Source of the DNA: Adineta steineri
Taxonomy: Eukaryota > Rotifera > Eurotatoria > Adinetida > Adinetidae
Assembly: GCA_905250115.1 (NCBI GenBank)
Contig: CAJNOI010000034.1
Span: forward strand, 45,297 to 109,296
Direction of reading: 5' to 3'
Length of the DNA stretch: 64,000 nt
Each line of letters starts with the position of its first letter. Within the stretch, counting starts at the first letter, position 1. The notes beneath the pieces are model-generated. The model was not told the DNA's origin. It made no database searches and was given only the letters and a program-made list of their open reading frames with translations. A program made the position numbers and the translations under genes. This document shows, piece by piece, positions 22,544-35,296 of this stretch.

Positions 22544-25500
22544 TTTTTAAGTATCGAATAAAAATAAACAAATGTTTCGCGCTCATATATTATTCTATAT
22601 CACAACCTTATGACTATATTTCGCCCGCGTTTGATAAAAGAAAACTGTGCATACTAGTAGAAACTAATTCTATTTTATCTTAAGGCTATTATCGATATAT
22701 TGTACCTTGCCAGAATAAATAACAAGTGCATTCAAATCGTTTGACAACTTTCTTTGATCATCATCTCATCAATAACAATCATATGGCCTTATTTATTCTA
22801 GATGTTATTTACACAAAACTAAAAAATAGAACAACACTTACCGAACGACCAACCATATTGAAATATTAAAATAAGAATGTGAATTAAGATCTAATATAAA
22901 ATAAAGAATGTATATGTATATTCAATGATAATATCCAGATCTCTAATCTCTGTCGACTCATTGTATAAACAAATCATAATGTACGGAAGCGTTTATTTTC
23001 ACTAGTATGTCAGGAATCAATCATGTGTTTGTGATTGATATGATTTAAAAGAAGAAAAAAAAGAGAAAGAAAATACTTTCTCTTCCTGTTTTCTCTCATC
23101 AGAATGAACGAATATTCACTAGATAAATACACATAAGGATGATGAGCTTTTAACCAGATGGTGTACTGATGGTAGAAACCTATAAAAATGATTGAAGGAA
23201 AGCAAGTGTGTATGAAAATATGTTCACGTCAGTCTGCCATCAACATATGTATATGTGTGAATGTGATTTATGAGAATTATCACGCATCATACTAATAAGA
23301 TAACAAGATATCGAAGGCGAGAAATGAATAAAGATATATATACGAGGTTACTTGTATATTCGATGTCCTTATTATTTCGTTCTTTATCTCTCTGTCTCTC
23401 TCATTTACTTACATATTAACAAAAGATGAAACAAGTGTATATAACTATTTGATTAGTTCTATATGACAATTAATAACAATTTTCATGTAAAGGTCGCTGA
23501 ATGTTCATTTAATCGGATATATATTTCATGTTAACAAAATTCTTCTTCTTTTTTTTTTATGATATATACTTGAACTTTTGAAATTGAAAGGAGAGAAAAG
23601 TTCTTCTTTTTTTTCGTCATTCATTCGCGATTTTGCCTTGATTTGTTTGTAATTGGGATCATGTCTCTTTGCACATATATATATATATGTGTATTCGCCC
23701 GCCTACAGTAGTGTATGTTTCATTTAATTGATTCAATAGAAAAAGAGATCGTATCGACAATTGAAAATGAATATCAATTGTGTTTAATCAGCTTCCTATA
23801 TCTATATATATCTTTGTCTTTACTTCAACAAAGACAATAAGATCTACGGAGATAATGAATTATCAATTGAATAAACACGGTAACAATTGAATAGTTCAAT
23901 AGAAGCTATAAATAAAGAAAATGATATATATGTCAATAGATGGCTTCCGAAACTAAAAATATCGACTATCAATAAATTTTTCACTTTACATACACTGACA
24001 ATATTTATTAGAAAATTAAACATTTTTTTTGCATATATATATATATCATTTCTATGTACTTCAGTTAACTTTGATAAATTTCTTTAGTTGTGACATGTGA
24101 TGATTACAAGATAATCTGATAAGTTTCATTTGACGTCAGATGGCATCTGTTCTATGTTAACGAAGGTCAATAGACTGATTGTGTCTAGAAAAATATCATT
24201 TTTGAAAATGAAAGTTGTTTTTAATCATAAAACATATTTATAGATCGAACGCAATGGTGAAATCAACGAATTGCATTTGTTAATCAAAACACATGCTTTC
24301 CTTATATAAATATATAATATTTTTTTTTAAAAAAATTCTTAGTTTACTAATGAAGTAAAAATTATGATAAATAATTTCGTTCAAATTAAAGATATCTTCT
24401 TTCATTAGATCATCAACGATCAATTTATTTCCTATACCGGAAATATTTCGATGACTTCATTTATAATTAGTAGAAGTTCATATATCACAAGTTTATATAT
24501 ATAGTAATACTGATTATATAACTATCGATTCGAAATTTTATCCAGTACTGTATAGTTATACATGATTAATGTGTAGTTCATACAGTAAAAATAATTGTTA
24601 CATAATAAATACAAGTTTTGAATTTTTTAAAGAATATAAATGTCATATGTTAACCCTTTCAGGACGGGATTATTTTTTTGAAAAAAAATAGATTTTAAAG
24701 AATCAAATAATTCTGTTTTTTATTCAAATTTATTAATATGCTGTGCACACGATCGGATCACCTAACAACACCATGCTCACCTGTATATGCAAGAAAATAG
24801 ATCAGGACGATACAGCCTAATAATCTAGTGTATAGAAGAAAAGGAAAAAATAGGTTATAATTACGCTAGTCATATAAGATATATATCACTGCTATAAGTA
24901 TATTTTAACGTGTACACGGCTACTTCCTATCGTCAATACATAACATGTTTCTTTTAAAAAAAGACTGGTATATACGGTGTACCACCCGTCCTGAAAGAGT
25001 TAATTAATAGTTTTGATTGAGTTAAATTCTTTGGATTTAAAAGTAATGTTAATTGATGATACTCTCAAGCATATAATTTTCATTATGCTTATTCGTGCAT
25101 TATCTTATTGTGATCTCTTAATTTTTATATGAAATTCAGTAAGTAATATAATTAAATTGAATATGAAATTATAATTAAGCACATTAGTTTTTCGTTCAAT
25201 AACATTATTAACAATAATTACGATAAAAATTTCTTTCTTTCTTTTTATTGATTTATAAGTAATAGGTAACTATTATTTAAGTTTCTTATTTTCTTTTTTT
25301 TTCCGTTCTCCTCTAGACCGAATGATTAGAGAAAAGGTCACATGTACTTCGCAGAGTAGCTGAAAAAAAAACTATGCAAGGCATATACTATACGAATAGA
25401 ACACAAAATAATTTTTATGTACGATTGCTGATCAAACACAACACGTGAATCGGTTTTTTTTCTTTTTTCTTTTACATACTGATGTTACATTCGCTCAAGA

Positions 25501-25978
25501 AATAGTGGTTTTTTTCTTCATTTGTGAATGATATTATAATAGGACTCCTAATTGATAATAAACATGAACAGAAACGGATGTGTCTATATGTATGCTATCC
25601 TTTCTATTCCTCGTTCTTTTTTTTATTCGAACTTAGTGTGCAAGTAACTTCATTTCGATGTTATCGCCATTTTTCTTTTCATTTCATAGTTATGTAAACT
25701 TATTCTTTTTCTATTCATGTAGTGCATCAGCTTAAGTTTTCATCGTAAGGATAATTATAGTGAAGACGTTCTCGTCATAAGAAAGAAGACAGGAAAAGCT
25801 AATAGTGTAACGAGAAAAGAGCAAAGGGCGACATTCTTTCATCTATTTCTTAAGAAGAACAAGAAAATCAGGTAATGGTTTATCAGTACTGAATAAATAA
25901 AAAAAAACGATGACTATTGTTCAGGAAATAATATATGTTAAAGTTTTTTTCTTATTTGTTTTTACAATTATTTTCTAG
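22544..25978. other. Large divergent intergenic region with one MITE
   Basis: About 3.4 kb between the basic-protein gene (-) and the acyltransferase gene (+). It contains the piggyBac-like element at 24654-24999 and several simple repeats (AT runs near 23680 and 24035). The frame at 23887-24087 is AT-rich and unconvincing. A TTTTCTAG acceptor ends at 25978 directly before the acyltransferase ATG, so an upstream non-coding exon may lie in this stretch. Confidence 0.5.
24654..24999. mobile_element. piggyBac-like miniature inverted-repeat element
   Basis: The element is 346 bp and is flanked on both sides by TTAA (24650-24653 and 25000-25003), the target-site duplication of piggyBac transposons. 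Its ends are inverted repeats: CCCTTTCAGGACGGG on the left, and on the right CCCGTCCTGAAAGAG, the reverse complement of CTCTTTCAGGACGGG. They match at 14 of 15 positions. The interior has no open frame and includes a less AT-rich patch (about 24740-24830). It is a non-autonomous copy that would depend on a transposase elsewhere. Confidence is high for a terminal-inverted-repeat element and good for the piggyBac assignment, from the TTAA plus CCC terminus. Confidence 0.88.
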
Positions 25979-28058
25979 ATGTCACGATCCATTGACGATC
26001 AATATTTGAATCGTTATTTTAAAGGACTTACAATCGTCCAACTTTTTCTCGGTTATGTATTTCTTATTAGTGGTCTTCTTGTTAATTTAATTCAATTTCT
26101 ATCAGCCTGTTTTATTTGGCCATTTAATCGAGCTTTATATCGAAAAATAAATTATCATTTAGCAACTATTATATGGAGTCGTAAGTTTTCTTAATTTATT
26201 TTCTTTTAATTATCATTTATTATTAATAGAATTGACATTTGTTTATCAATGGTGGTAAGTTATTTGTTTTTATCAATAGAAATAGATCTCGTAATACATT
26301 AATCAGAAATCTTTATTATTCTATATTGCATGTTACACTTGTCCTTACAATTTTTCTTGATTAAATAATTTTAGTTGACAAATGTTCTCCTTTATTCTTG
26401 TCTTAGACATTGATTGATTTGGGAATCAATATATTATTGATTTAGATTTTTATTTAGGTCGAATTCAGATATAGTTGTTTATATTAAACCCGACGATTTA
26501 GAAAAATTATGTCAAGAAAATTCATTATGGTTAGGAAATCATCGATATGAAGTCGATTGGTTACTTGGATGGGTTGTTACACAAAGACTTGGATTAGCTG
26601 GAGTTTGTTTAATTTTCTTTTTTTGTTAAAATAAATAATATTATTTCAAATTATAATCAATAGGGTTCAAAGATTCTTGGCAAACAATCACTTCGTGCTT
26701 TACCAATTATAGGATGGTGTTGGTATTTTACAGAATCAATATTTTTACGACGTGTTTGGAGTACAGATAAATCTGTACTTGAACGTGATATACAACAATT
26801 AGTTCAAGATTATCCAAAAAATTATAATTTTACTGTATGTTTCATTTTTCGAAAAAAAAATATTTTTAATAGATTATTTTTTTTTGTATAGCTTTTTTTA
26901 TCATGTGAAGGTACTCGGTATACAGAAGAAAAACGTCTTGAAAGTATGAAAATAGCACGAGAAAAAGGTTTACCTGAATTACAACATCATATTTTACCAC
27001 GAACAAAAGGTTTTGTTCTTATAATCAAAGGTCTCCATAAACATAGTGAGTTGATTTTTTTCTTCTGAAAACTTATTTTTAAAATGAATTTCCTTTTCAA
27101 GTTACTGCAGTCTATGATATGACAGTGGCATTTCAAACTCCTAAACAACCTGAATTATCAAATCTTTTAATTGGACATCAATGTCAAGCTGAAGCTTTTA
27201 TTCGTCGTATTCCAATAGCAGAAGTTCCGTATGATGATGAGAAAAAAGCTGCTGAATTTATTCAGAAACTTTTTCAAGAAAAGGTAAAATAATTTCGTTT
27301 TTTTTGTTTCAATCGAAATATTTATCTATACGAAAATTTTCTAAAGGATAAAACATTTGAATATTTTGTACAACATGGAACATTCGATGGTGCTGGTAAT
27401 CCAAAAGCAGTTCATTTAAAACGTAAAAAACAAGATTTAATTATTGAACTTGCTTGTTTATTGCTTATTGGTTTACCGTCTATTTATTTATTTATTAAAT
27501 TTTTATTATTTGCATCGATTTTTACACAAATTATTTTTTTTATTATCGGCATTGCAGGTAAATTAAAAATTTGATATTTAACAGAGATTTATTATCAAAT
27601 ATGTTTTTTATTCAGTATCTCGAATAAGACACAATATAACTGATTTAAAACACGAGAGTTAAACCTCCTTTCTTGATACTTAAGATCAAGACTAATCTTC
27701 TTTCAATGCTATATTTCTATACGATGGGATCATGTAAATCTAGATGAACTGAATTTACAATATGTAATAAATAATTCATGAAAAAATGAATTAATCATGT
27801 AGTTAAACTTTCAATCGAAAGAGATACATCAATCTTTGAATGTTGATCTTTACAAATTTCATATTCCAAAATCTAAAGTACAAGACTTTCGTTAAATCGT
27901 CTTTTATATTCAATGAATATAAATCTTTCTAAGCTTAGATTAAAATATGATTATATATATATATATCTATTTTTTCTTTAGGTATTGTTGGCATTCGTTT
28001 AATGATTAAAACTGCATCTCGACCTAAACTTCCTCTCAATTCTACTAAAGGCGAATAG
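25979..28058 (+). CDS. 1-acylglycerol-3-phosphate acyltransferase, AGPAT3/4-type
   Basis: This enzyme adds a second acyl chain to lysophosphatidic acid, giving phosphatidic acid, at the ER or Golgi membrane. Eight exons (25979-26180, 26230-26254, 26458-26602, 26664-26834, 26892-27045, 27102-27283, 27347-27557, 27982-28058) join in phase to 388 residues, close to the 376-378 of human AGPAT3/4. The catalytic HX4D motif appears as GNHRYEVDWLLGW. The second block is SKILGKQSLRALPIIGWCWY, and the substrate motif is EGTRYTEEKRLESM. LPRTKGF, then TAVYDMTVAF, follow as in that subfamily. An N-terminal hydrophobic segment and a C-terminal hydrophobic pair are the membrane anchors. Exon 2 is only 25 nt. 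The acceptor TTTTCTAG abuts the ATG. Confidence 0.95.
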
Positions 28059-28522
28059 AATATTTCAAACTATATTGAACTGTATGTGTGTTTTTAATGT
28101 TTTGCTTGTCTTTTTACATTTTACAAATAAAACGATATATATTATCACTTAAACATTTATGCATAAATATTTTTATTTAACAAATAAGCAACCCGTCGAC
28201 ATTATACTTGAGCAGTCATTGTTGAAAAAGAAAGAAAGAAAAAAAAAAGTTTTATAAGAAAGAAAAAGAATGATGACATAAACGTTTATATACGGAACAA
28301 AAAAAATAGATTACAAGATCACAGAAAACGGAAATAAATAGAATTAATACACAAACTAGCACATATTTGAAGAAAATTGATCAAATTATTTTGTTTAGAG
28401 AATTTTTTAATTATCTCACCAAAATTATATTACTTTTTTTTTCGTTTGAAATTAAAAAAAAGAAAGACAAATTTATGTCCACATTACATTTGGAACAAGA
28501 CCTGAAGAAAAGTATTCAATTA
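28059..28522. other. Convergent 3' intergenic region
   Basis: This is the gap between the 3' ends of the acyltransferase (+) and phospholipase D (-) genes. An AATAAA lies near 28126, about 70 nt after the acyltransferase stop, and probably directs its polyadenylation. A plus-strand frame at 28367-28570 is antisense to the PLD 3' end and is rejected. Confidence 0.5.
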
Positions 28523-31500
28523 TCAATTAAATTTCATAACAAAAAAAAATTTACCTTCACGAGTTCGTAGACTTGGTAAATAATTTTCATCATCAAGAAA
28601 ATAAAGTGGATATTCAACAACAAAACCTTGAACATGTTTTAATTTTTCTTGTGCCTTAAAATAAATCATTTTAAAAAAAAAAGCAAATCATCCAATAGAA
28701 ATCTATACTTGTATTGGATCAGTATCTTTTAATTTTGGTGCTTCTGTATATTGACCAACTTGATCAAATTTTCTAACACGATCACTTGGTAATGTTGCAA
28801 ATATTTCTTCATATATAAGTGTATTTTTTTTAGCAAGATCTCGAAAATAATTATAAAATTCATCGGATACTGGATCACTTAAATCAATATTTTGAGGATT
28901 TTCAAATTGAATGCCTAATAGCATTCTATAAAAAAAACCGAAATAATATAATGAATCAAATCATATATATACAGTATAGACATACGAAAAGAGTCGTTTT
29001 CTCCAACTTGCACAAAATTTTCCTACACGAACTCTTTGTCCATTAAATACACCATCTTCTTCATCACGATCATTTATAATCATACCAACTTCACTATCAC
29101 GATGACCGCGTAATGAACGATCATTTATATTAGCACTACCACAAATTGCCATACGATCGTCAATAATCATTAATTTGGAATGAACATATATTATTTCAGT
29201 TACCTAATTAACAATATAAAATATAGATTTTTTTTAATACCTAATTATTAAGGACTTACTAAAGTGCCCATAAGAACATCATGAGCACGCATTCCATAAA
29301 AACTAATATAATCATCTGCCGGAACACCTATTAACAGAAAAACAATATTATTTTAGTCGAATGGTAAGCAGGGCGTAAGTCATGCCCCAACCTATAATGA
29401 TCTATTTAATTCAGAATAATTTATATTTACCTTCTTTTTCGAGTCGTTTGTATAGAGATCCTTCTCCTTTTGTAATCGAACGCATAATAAAATAAAGTAC
29501 GGCTTGCACTGCATTAACATTATCAAAGCCAGGTAAAAGGGGAAGAACAATATAAATTCGAAATTTTTCACGTGATCTAAATAAAATGAATTGAAATTAA
29601 TATCGTTCGATAAAAACACTAAAATTACTAACGCATGTGCTCGTATTATTCTACGATAAAGAGCTTCAGCTAATTGATTTTTAACTACTGCATCTTCAGC
29701 CATTGTAATAAAAAATTGATTCTAAATTTAAAAGAATAATTATTATAGATAATCCTTCTAAAAAACGTCTAGTTTTAATGAACAATATAAAATAAGTCAA
29801 TATCGGATGGAAAACATTCAAGAAGTAAATATTTAGATTAATTAAGTATAATAAATACAGAACAAGAATACATAAAAATATCGGAAATGTAATTATTCTG
29901 TTATATTTATAACTATGCAAAGAGACAGTTTCATTCTCTTATATGAAAAACTAGATGAAAATTAATTTTTATAATAAGCGAATGAGGGATCGCTATAGAA
30001 TATAATCTGCTTTTCGGTTTTTGAGAACAAATTAGTACGCACTCTCCTCTGGATGTTAATCTCTATCCGGAGAGATCGGTCATCATAAATTCCTCCCCTG
30101 TGTGTGTTACTGTATGTATTCATAAATCGAGCTTGATCTCGTTTTAGTGATACAGTCGCGAACTGAATTATATTAACATTCCTAGGAAAATTTCATTGTT
30201 AGATTTTCAAAATTAAGTATATTAATAGAAGGATTAAGACATCTCTGAATATTAGTTTTCATACTTCAATATAAATATAATATTTTGCAGCATCAATCAT
30301 TTGTATATAAGCATTTTGAATTGATGATTCAATTGTTTTGGTTCCTATTGACCACGGTCCTACAGAACGAACACACTAAACGAAAAAAATAGAATAAATA
30401 TTATTTTTATTTTTATTTAAATAATTCTTTACTTGAGCATCCACTCTATATGGTGGACTATCAAGAAATTCTTTCCAATTAGTAACTCGTAATTCTTCAC
30501 GGTCGTCATAAGTTTTCGGTAATAGAAATGGATAAGAATCATTATAAAGAAATTTTTCACACTAAATTTACAAATAAAAACAAATATTGAAAAAAACGAA
30601 ATCTTTTTTCTTATACTTTATGTATATTCCATCGTTGAATAAAATGTCTTGCGACGTCACGAGCAGCTTCTCCGAAAACAACAAGTGCTTCGTCATGCCA
30701 TGGCATACGTGGTACTAATTTTCGATCAATACAATCTATATTAACAACAAAAGAAATTTAATAAACTAATTTTTATTATTTATTTAAATTTACCGTCAGC
30801 AAACTTTTCAAGTAGTTCAAAATCTTTTTCATATGGATTTGAATAATCTTTTCCAACAAAATATCGATGTTTCGTATCAATAACTGGTGATGGTCCAATG
30901 ATTGATTGTGGTTCTTCAGGTTTTTCTTCATCTTCAGAATCTTCATGATCTTCACTACTACTTTTTCTCATTATCTGATAGCAAAAAAGAAATTCATTTT
31001 CTTCTATTTTAAATTTTATTAATTTACTTTCGCTAATTTTCTCCATCTGCCAGCATATTTTTGTGGTCGAACAGCTTCTTCATCACCTTCTATAATTCTC
31101 GATTCAGTTCCATGGTGTTCGTCTATAATTTCAAAATATCCCTATTTTATTTTAATTTTTTTTTCATCTTTCATTAATTGAATTTATTCCTGATATGTTT
31201 TCTTTTTCATCAAAAATAAAAAGATCAAAAAAATTCACCTACGTCGTGCAAAATCTATTGTTTGATTTACAAATTTATTAAAAGCGTTGTGCGAGCGAAA
31301 TCGATGAGAGGAAGTAGCAGCGTTAGTATAAGCAGCGTGATCACCCTGACCAATATCAGATGTATCTAGTGATCGTAAACGATTTAAATTAATTTTTGAA
31401 TGACGCCAATTTGACATTCTTTGTGATTCTTCATCTTGTTCAGGTTGTTTATTAGTTAGTTTAGTTTCAGCATTAGTAAATGTACGCATCAATGGCTTAC

Positions 31501-34500
31501 GTGATACACGATGATTACCCTTTTCAGAATCACTATCACCTCCATCGCCATCATGTCCTATTGTGAGAAGATCAAATGAAAAAAATAAAATAAAAATATA
31601 CAAAACAATAATAGTAAGCAGTATGTAAAGCCACAAGTGTACTTATAGATGATAACACACGTAAAAGAAAAAATAAGTCGTTTGCTTGTCATATGTTATT
31701 ATGTCAAGTGATTGAGAAATTAAAACAGTTTTACAGTGGAAATTATTCATTTTTATTATTTGCTTAACTTACGAAGCATTTCTTCTGGATAGATTTTAGT
31801 TGAATTGTTTTTAACTAAATATGATTACGCGATTTTAAATAAAAACAAAAAAGTAGGTGTTTTTTCGTCTTATTTCCGATAATTTTAGAAAAATAGTTTG
31901 AATTTTAATTTATAATCAAATATTTTTTTTCTTACCTGAAAGTTTTGCTTCAATCCCTATTAAAAAAAATAAAATAGATAGAAAATTAAAAATTAATTCA
32001 AATAATATATTTACATTTTTTAGCACCCGTTTTCAAATGATGACCAGTTCCACTAGCATGAGTTTGATCTCCTGATTTAACATCTTCGCTACCTTTATTT
32101 GGAGGACTAACAGTTGTTCTCATTTGATCAGTTCCCTAAAAGACATGTATATAAATACATATGATTTTTTCTATTTATAAAGATTTTAACATGCATAATT
32201 AGATAAGTTGCTGTCTTTTAATTAATTAATTAATTGAACTATTTTAATTTTTTTATTTCATCCACACTTACAATACTTAGAGTATTCTTTATTTATATTT
32301 ACCTTAGCTGGATGTTCACCAGCATTTTCAGCCATTTCTGTCGTAGCCATTTTTGATGCTTCAACAGTTTCTTTACCACCAGCTGCTCGCTTATCAGCTT
32401 CAATTTCTTCTGGCATTTTTAGTTTGGTAACATTTTCTTCACCCAAATCAACAAGACTAAAAAAAATTCAGTCTTCATATTTACATAAATTGTAAGAAAA
32501 ATCGAGTTTTTTTCCTAACTGTTCTCTATTGAACACTGAAAACCATAAAGTTATAAAATTCCGATAGTAACACTTACTATGTATATCAAAATTTTGTAAA
32601 TAGATTGAATATTTCTTACACTATATTATCATATGAGAAAAAGTATTAATACAGATTTATGTGCAATATATGTCTTCAGGAAATCCATAGTTAGCTCCAT
32701 ATGACTATTATTTATTTGCCGTACCTGTAGCGATATATAAGATATCGAAAGACTACAACTGAACTGTAATATATTTGACTCGATCGATTTATTTGCGAGA
32801 ATTAATTATATATCTGCTTACTTAAAGAAAAACAACTAAGATTCTATTTATAATCGAAGTTCAATACTATCCGAAAATAGTAGTTCTCTTTTAAATGAAA
32901 AGATAAATATGATTATAAAAAACAATTTCGAATGCAAATAACATTAAGAATAATGTTCATTTCATAGAGAATATGATTTTAATATCAAAGGATATATCTC
33001 AGAAAAATTAAATACTATAATTCTTTTTTTTCAGTTCGTTTCATAGAATATTAAATCAATTACTAAATATTATATTTTGTTTTCTCTTTACATCTATCTC
33101 TGCTAATCTTTATTTTTAAATCAAATTTACCGCATAAATTCATCATCCCATCGTCCAAAACATAAATCAATTCCACCAACAAATGCAATTTTCTGATCGA
33201 TAATAACTAATTTTTCATGATGAGACCATAGAAAAACTCCTCCACTTGGATAATGATCAGGATGACGAATAACCTTTAATAAAAACAAAACCAAATCATT
33301 TCATATTATTCTTCGATATCATATTAATAAACTATACTTTAATAAATCCTTTTTTACTTTTACCAATCAATGCACGTTTCGTATGTAAACTATTTAAACC
33401 CATCGCAAATGATACTTCTTTAAAAACTAAAACATATACACGAATACCATCGTCCTAAAAACAAAAAAAATTAATTTATCTGAACCAATTAAAATTTCTT
33501 TCTATCATACCGCTATTTTTCCTAATAAATTATCGAGTCGAAATGAATCATCATCAGTTGGTCGAATCATCATAATTTCTGGTGATAGCCACCAATCAGT
33601 TATAAAAACTTCTTCTTTAGCTGTTAATAATGCTTTCGCTACTGATTCCATATAAGATTTACCATTGATAAACCTAGAGGAAAAATATTCTTTTTATATT
33701 ATAGAAATTTTCATTTGTAAATACCAATGTGCTAATTGTTTCTGACGAACTGGTGCAAATGAATTAAACCGGCTTGCATGTGAACTAAGAAAACTTTTTG
33801 ATTGTTCTTTTAAATTCATTAAATGTTGTGTCCATTCATCACAATCACGTTTATTTCGACATTTAAGAACTAATGAACGTTGTAAATTTGTTATTTTAAT
33901 ACCATGTTGTGTACGTACATTACGAAAACCAGTTTCAATATCAAACGCACGATCAACTAACATTGGAAAACGTATTTCATACGTATCTGGACGCATATAA
34001 GTTATATAAGAATCTTTAATAATAAACCATCTTAATACAAAAATAAATAAAATTCTTTTCGATTGTAAATAATTTCAAAATACATACTTTCGACCATGAT
34101 GAAATTTACAAAAATCACAAAAGAATGGTAAACGAAAAAATATATTATGACCACGATAATCATCATGTGATCGTTTTAATAAATGACCTTCTTTAATACT
34201 GCTTGATATACCATACACAAAAGAAACACAACTAACATCAAAAAATTCACGCTAAAACAGACAAGAAAAACAAATCTTATATGTGTTTTATAAGAAATAT
34301 TACCGTAGCTGGATGATTACGAAATTTTGGGTGTTTAAGAACTCTATTGAGATATTCAAGAAGAATTTGCTACAAAATAAAATTTAAAATACAAAAATCA
34401 ATAATAAATCTATAAATACATACACAACGTTCTTTAACAATAGCATCATTAATGAATGCCATTCGATCACTTCTTGTTGGAAAACATGGAATTTCATTTT

Positions 34501-35296
34501 CTTCGTCTTGTACTCTAATTTAAAAGAAAAATTTATTTTAAGAAAATTATTTTCAAATAATTCACAACAATTATTAACAAGCAAAATGACATCTACTTAT
34601 AAAAAACAACTTACGAGCGTTGCGAAACAAATCTTACAGGTTCATTTCGCCTCGTCGATCTATGTTAGGTAGATTAGTAAAATTAGTATAATCTTATATT
34701 ATATTAGTTGATTTCTTTTCTTTTATTTTCTCATATATAATTACTTACTTATCTATATCACTAATTGATTGTTTTAATTCAGCTTCAACAAATTGTACTA
34801 AAGATTTATGTAATTCATTAAAATGTCGATAACGTTTATAAATAGTCCATTGAAATGGACCATGGATTGTCGTTATACAATATCTATGAGAAAAAACAAA
34901 CAATCAAGAAATTAATTTATTAAATATAAATATGAATTAATATTTACAAATATGGATTAAGAAATTCAGCAAAACCTGCATAGATACGTTCAGCAACAAT
35001 TGATGTAACATGAACAGGTACATTTGGAACAAATGTTCGACCACTACGATCAAAAATATGTGCCACAGTAAATTTATCAGCTATAATAAAATAATACAAT
35101 GAATAATATGAACTATATAATTTAACAAACCTCTTTGAAAGCGTTCGTCAATAGGATCATTAAAATTATTATCCGGATATGGTAAATATTCGTTATGTTT
35201 TCGATCAGGATGGCCTGCATTGATTGCTAATTCAGCCATTCCAGCTGTATGTCGAACCAAAGCACTGACACCGCCTGAATCATCGTGGCGTGTCAT
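28523..35296 (-). CDS. Phospholipase D, PX-PH-HKD type (PLD1/2 family)
   Basis: PLD1/2 hydrolyse phosphatidylcholine to phosphatidic acid and choline at membranes. The many-exon gene starts at an ATG directly after TTTTCAG. A PX domain lies at about 35070-34750 ([26 protein letters not shown]), and a PH domain at about 34250-33700 ([32 protein letters not shown]). The first catalytic HKD motif ([18 protein letters not shown]) is near 33200. The second ([20 protein letters not shown]) is near 29180-29115, preceded by IYIE/NQFF across an intron at about 29720-30240. Both carry intact H-x-K-x4-D. Between the two HKD halves, about 32440-30800 encodes a long, charged, low-complexity insertion spread over small exons. 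The C-terminus reads FYFL-type [17 protein letters not shown] and then runs into a stop at 28523. The family's final hydrophobic motif was not found, so the last exon is uncertain. Confidence 0.92.

Noticed and set aside
28190-28262. Candidate last exon for phospholipase D
   Set aside because: A T-rich stretch precedes a short frame, but there is no acceptor in the right place and the expected hydrophobic PLD C-terminus is not encoded.
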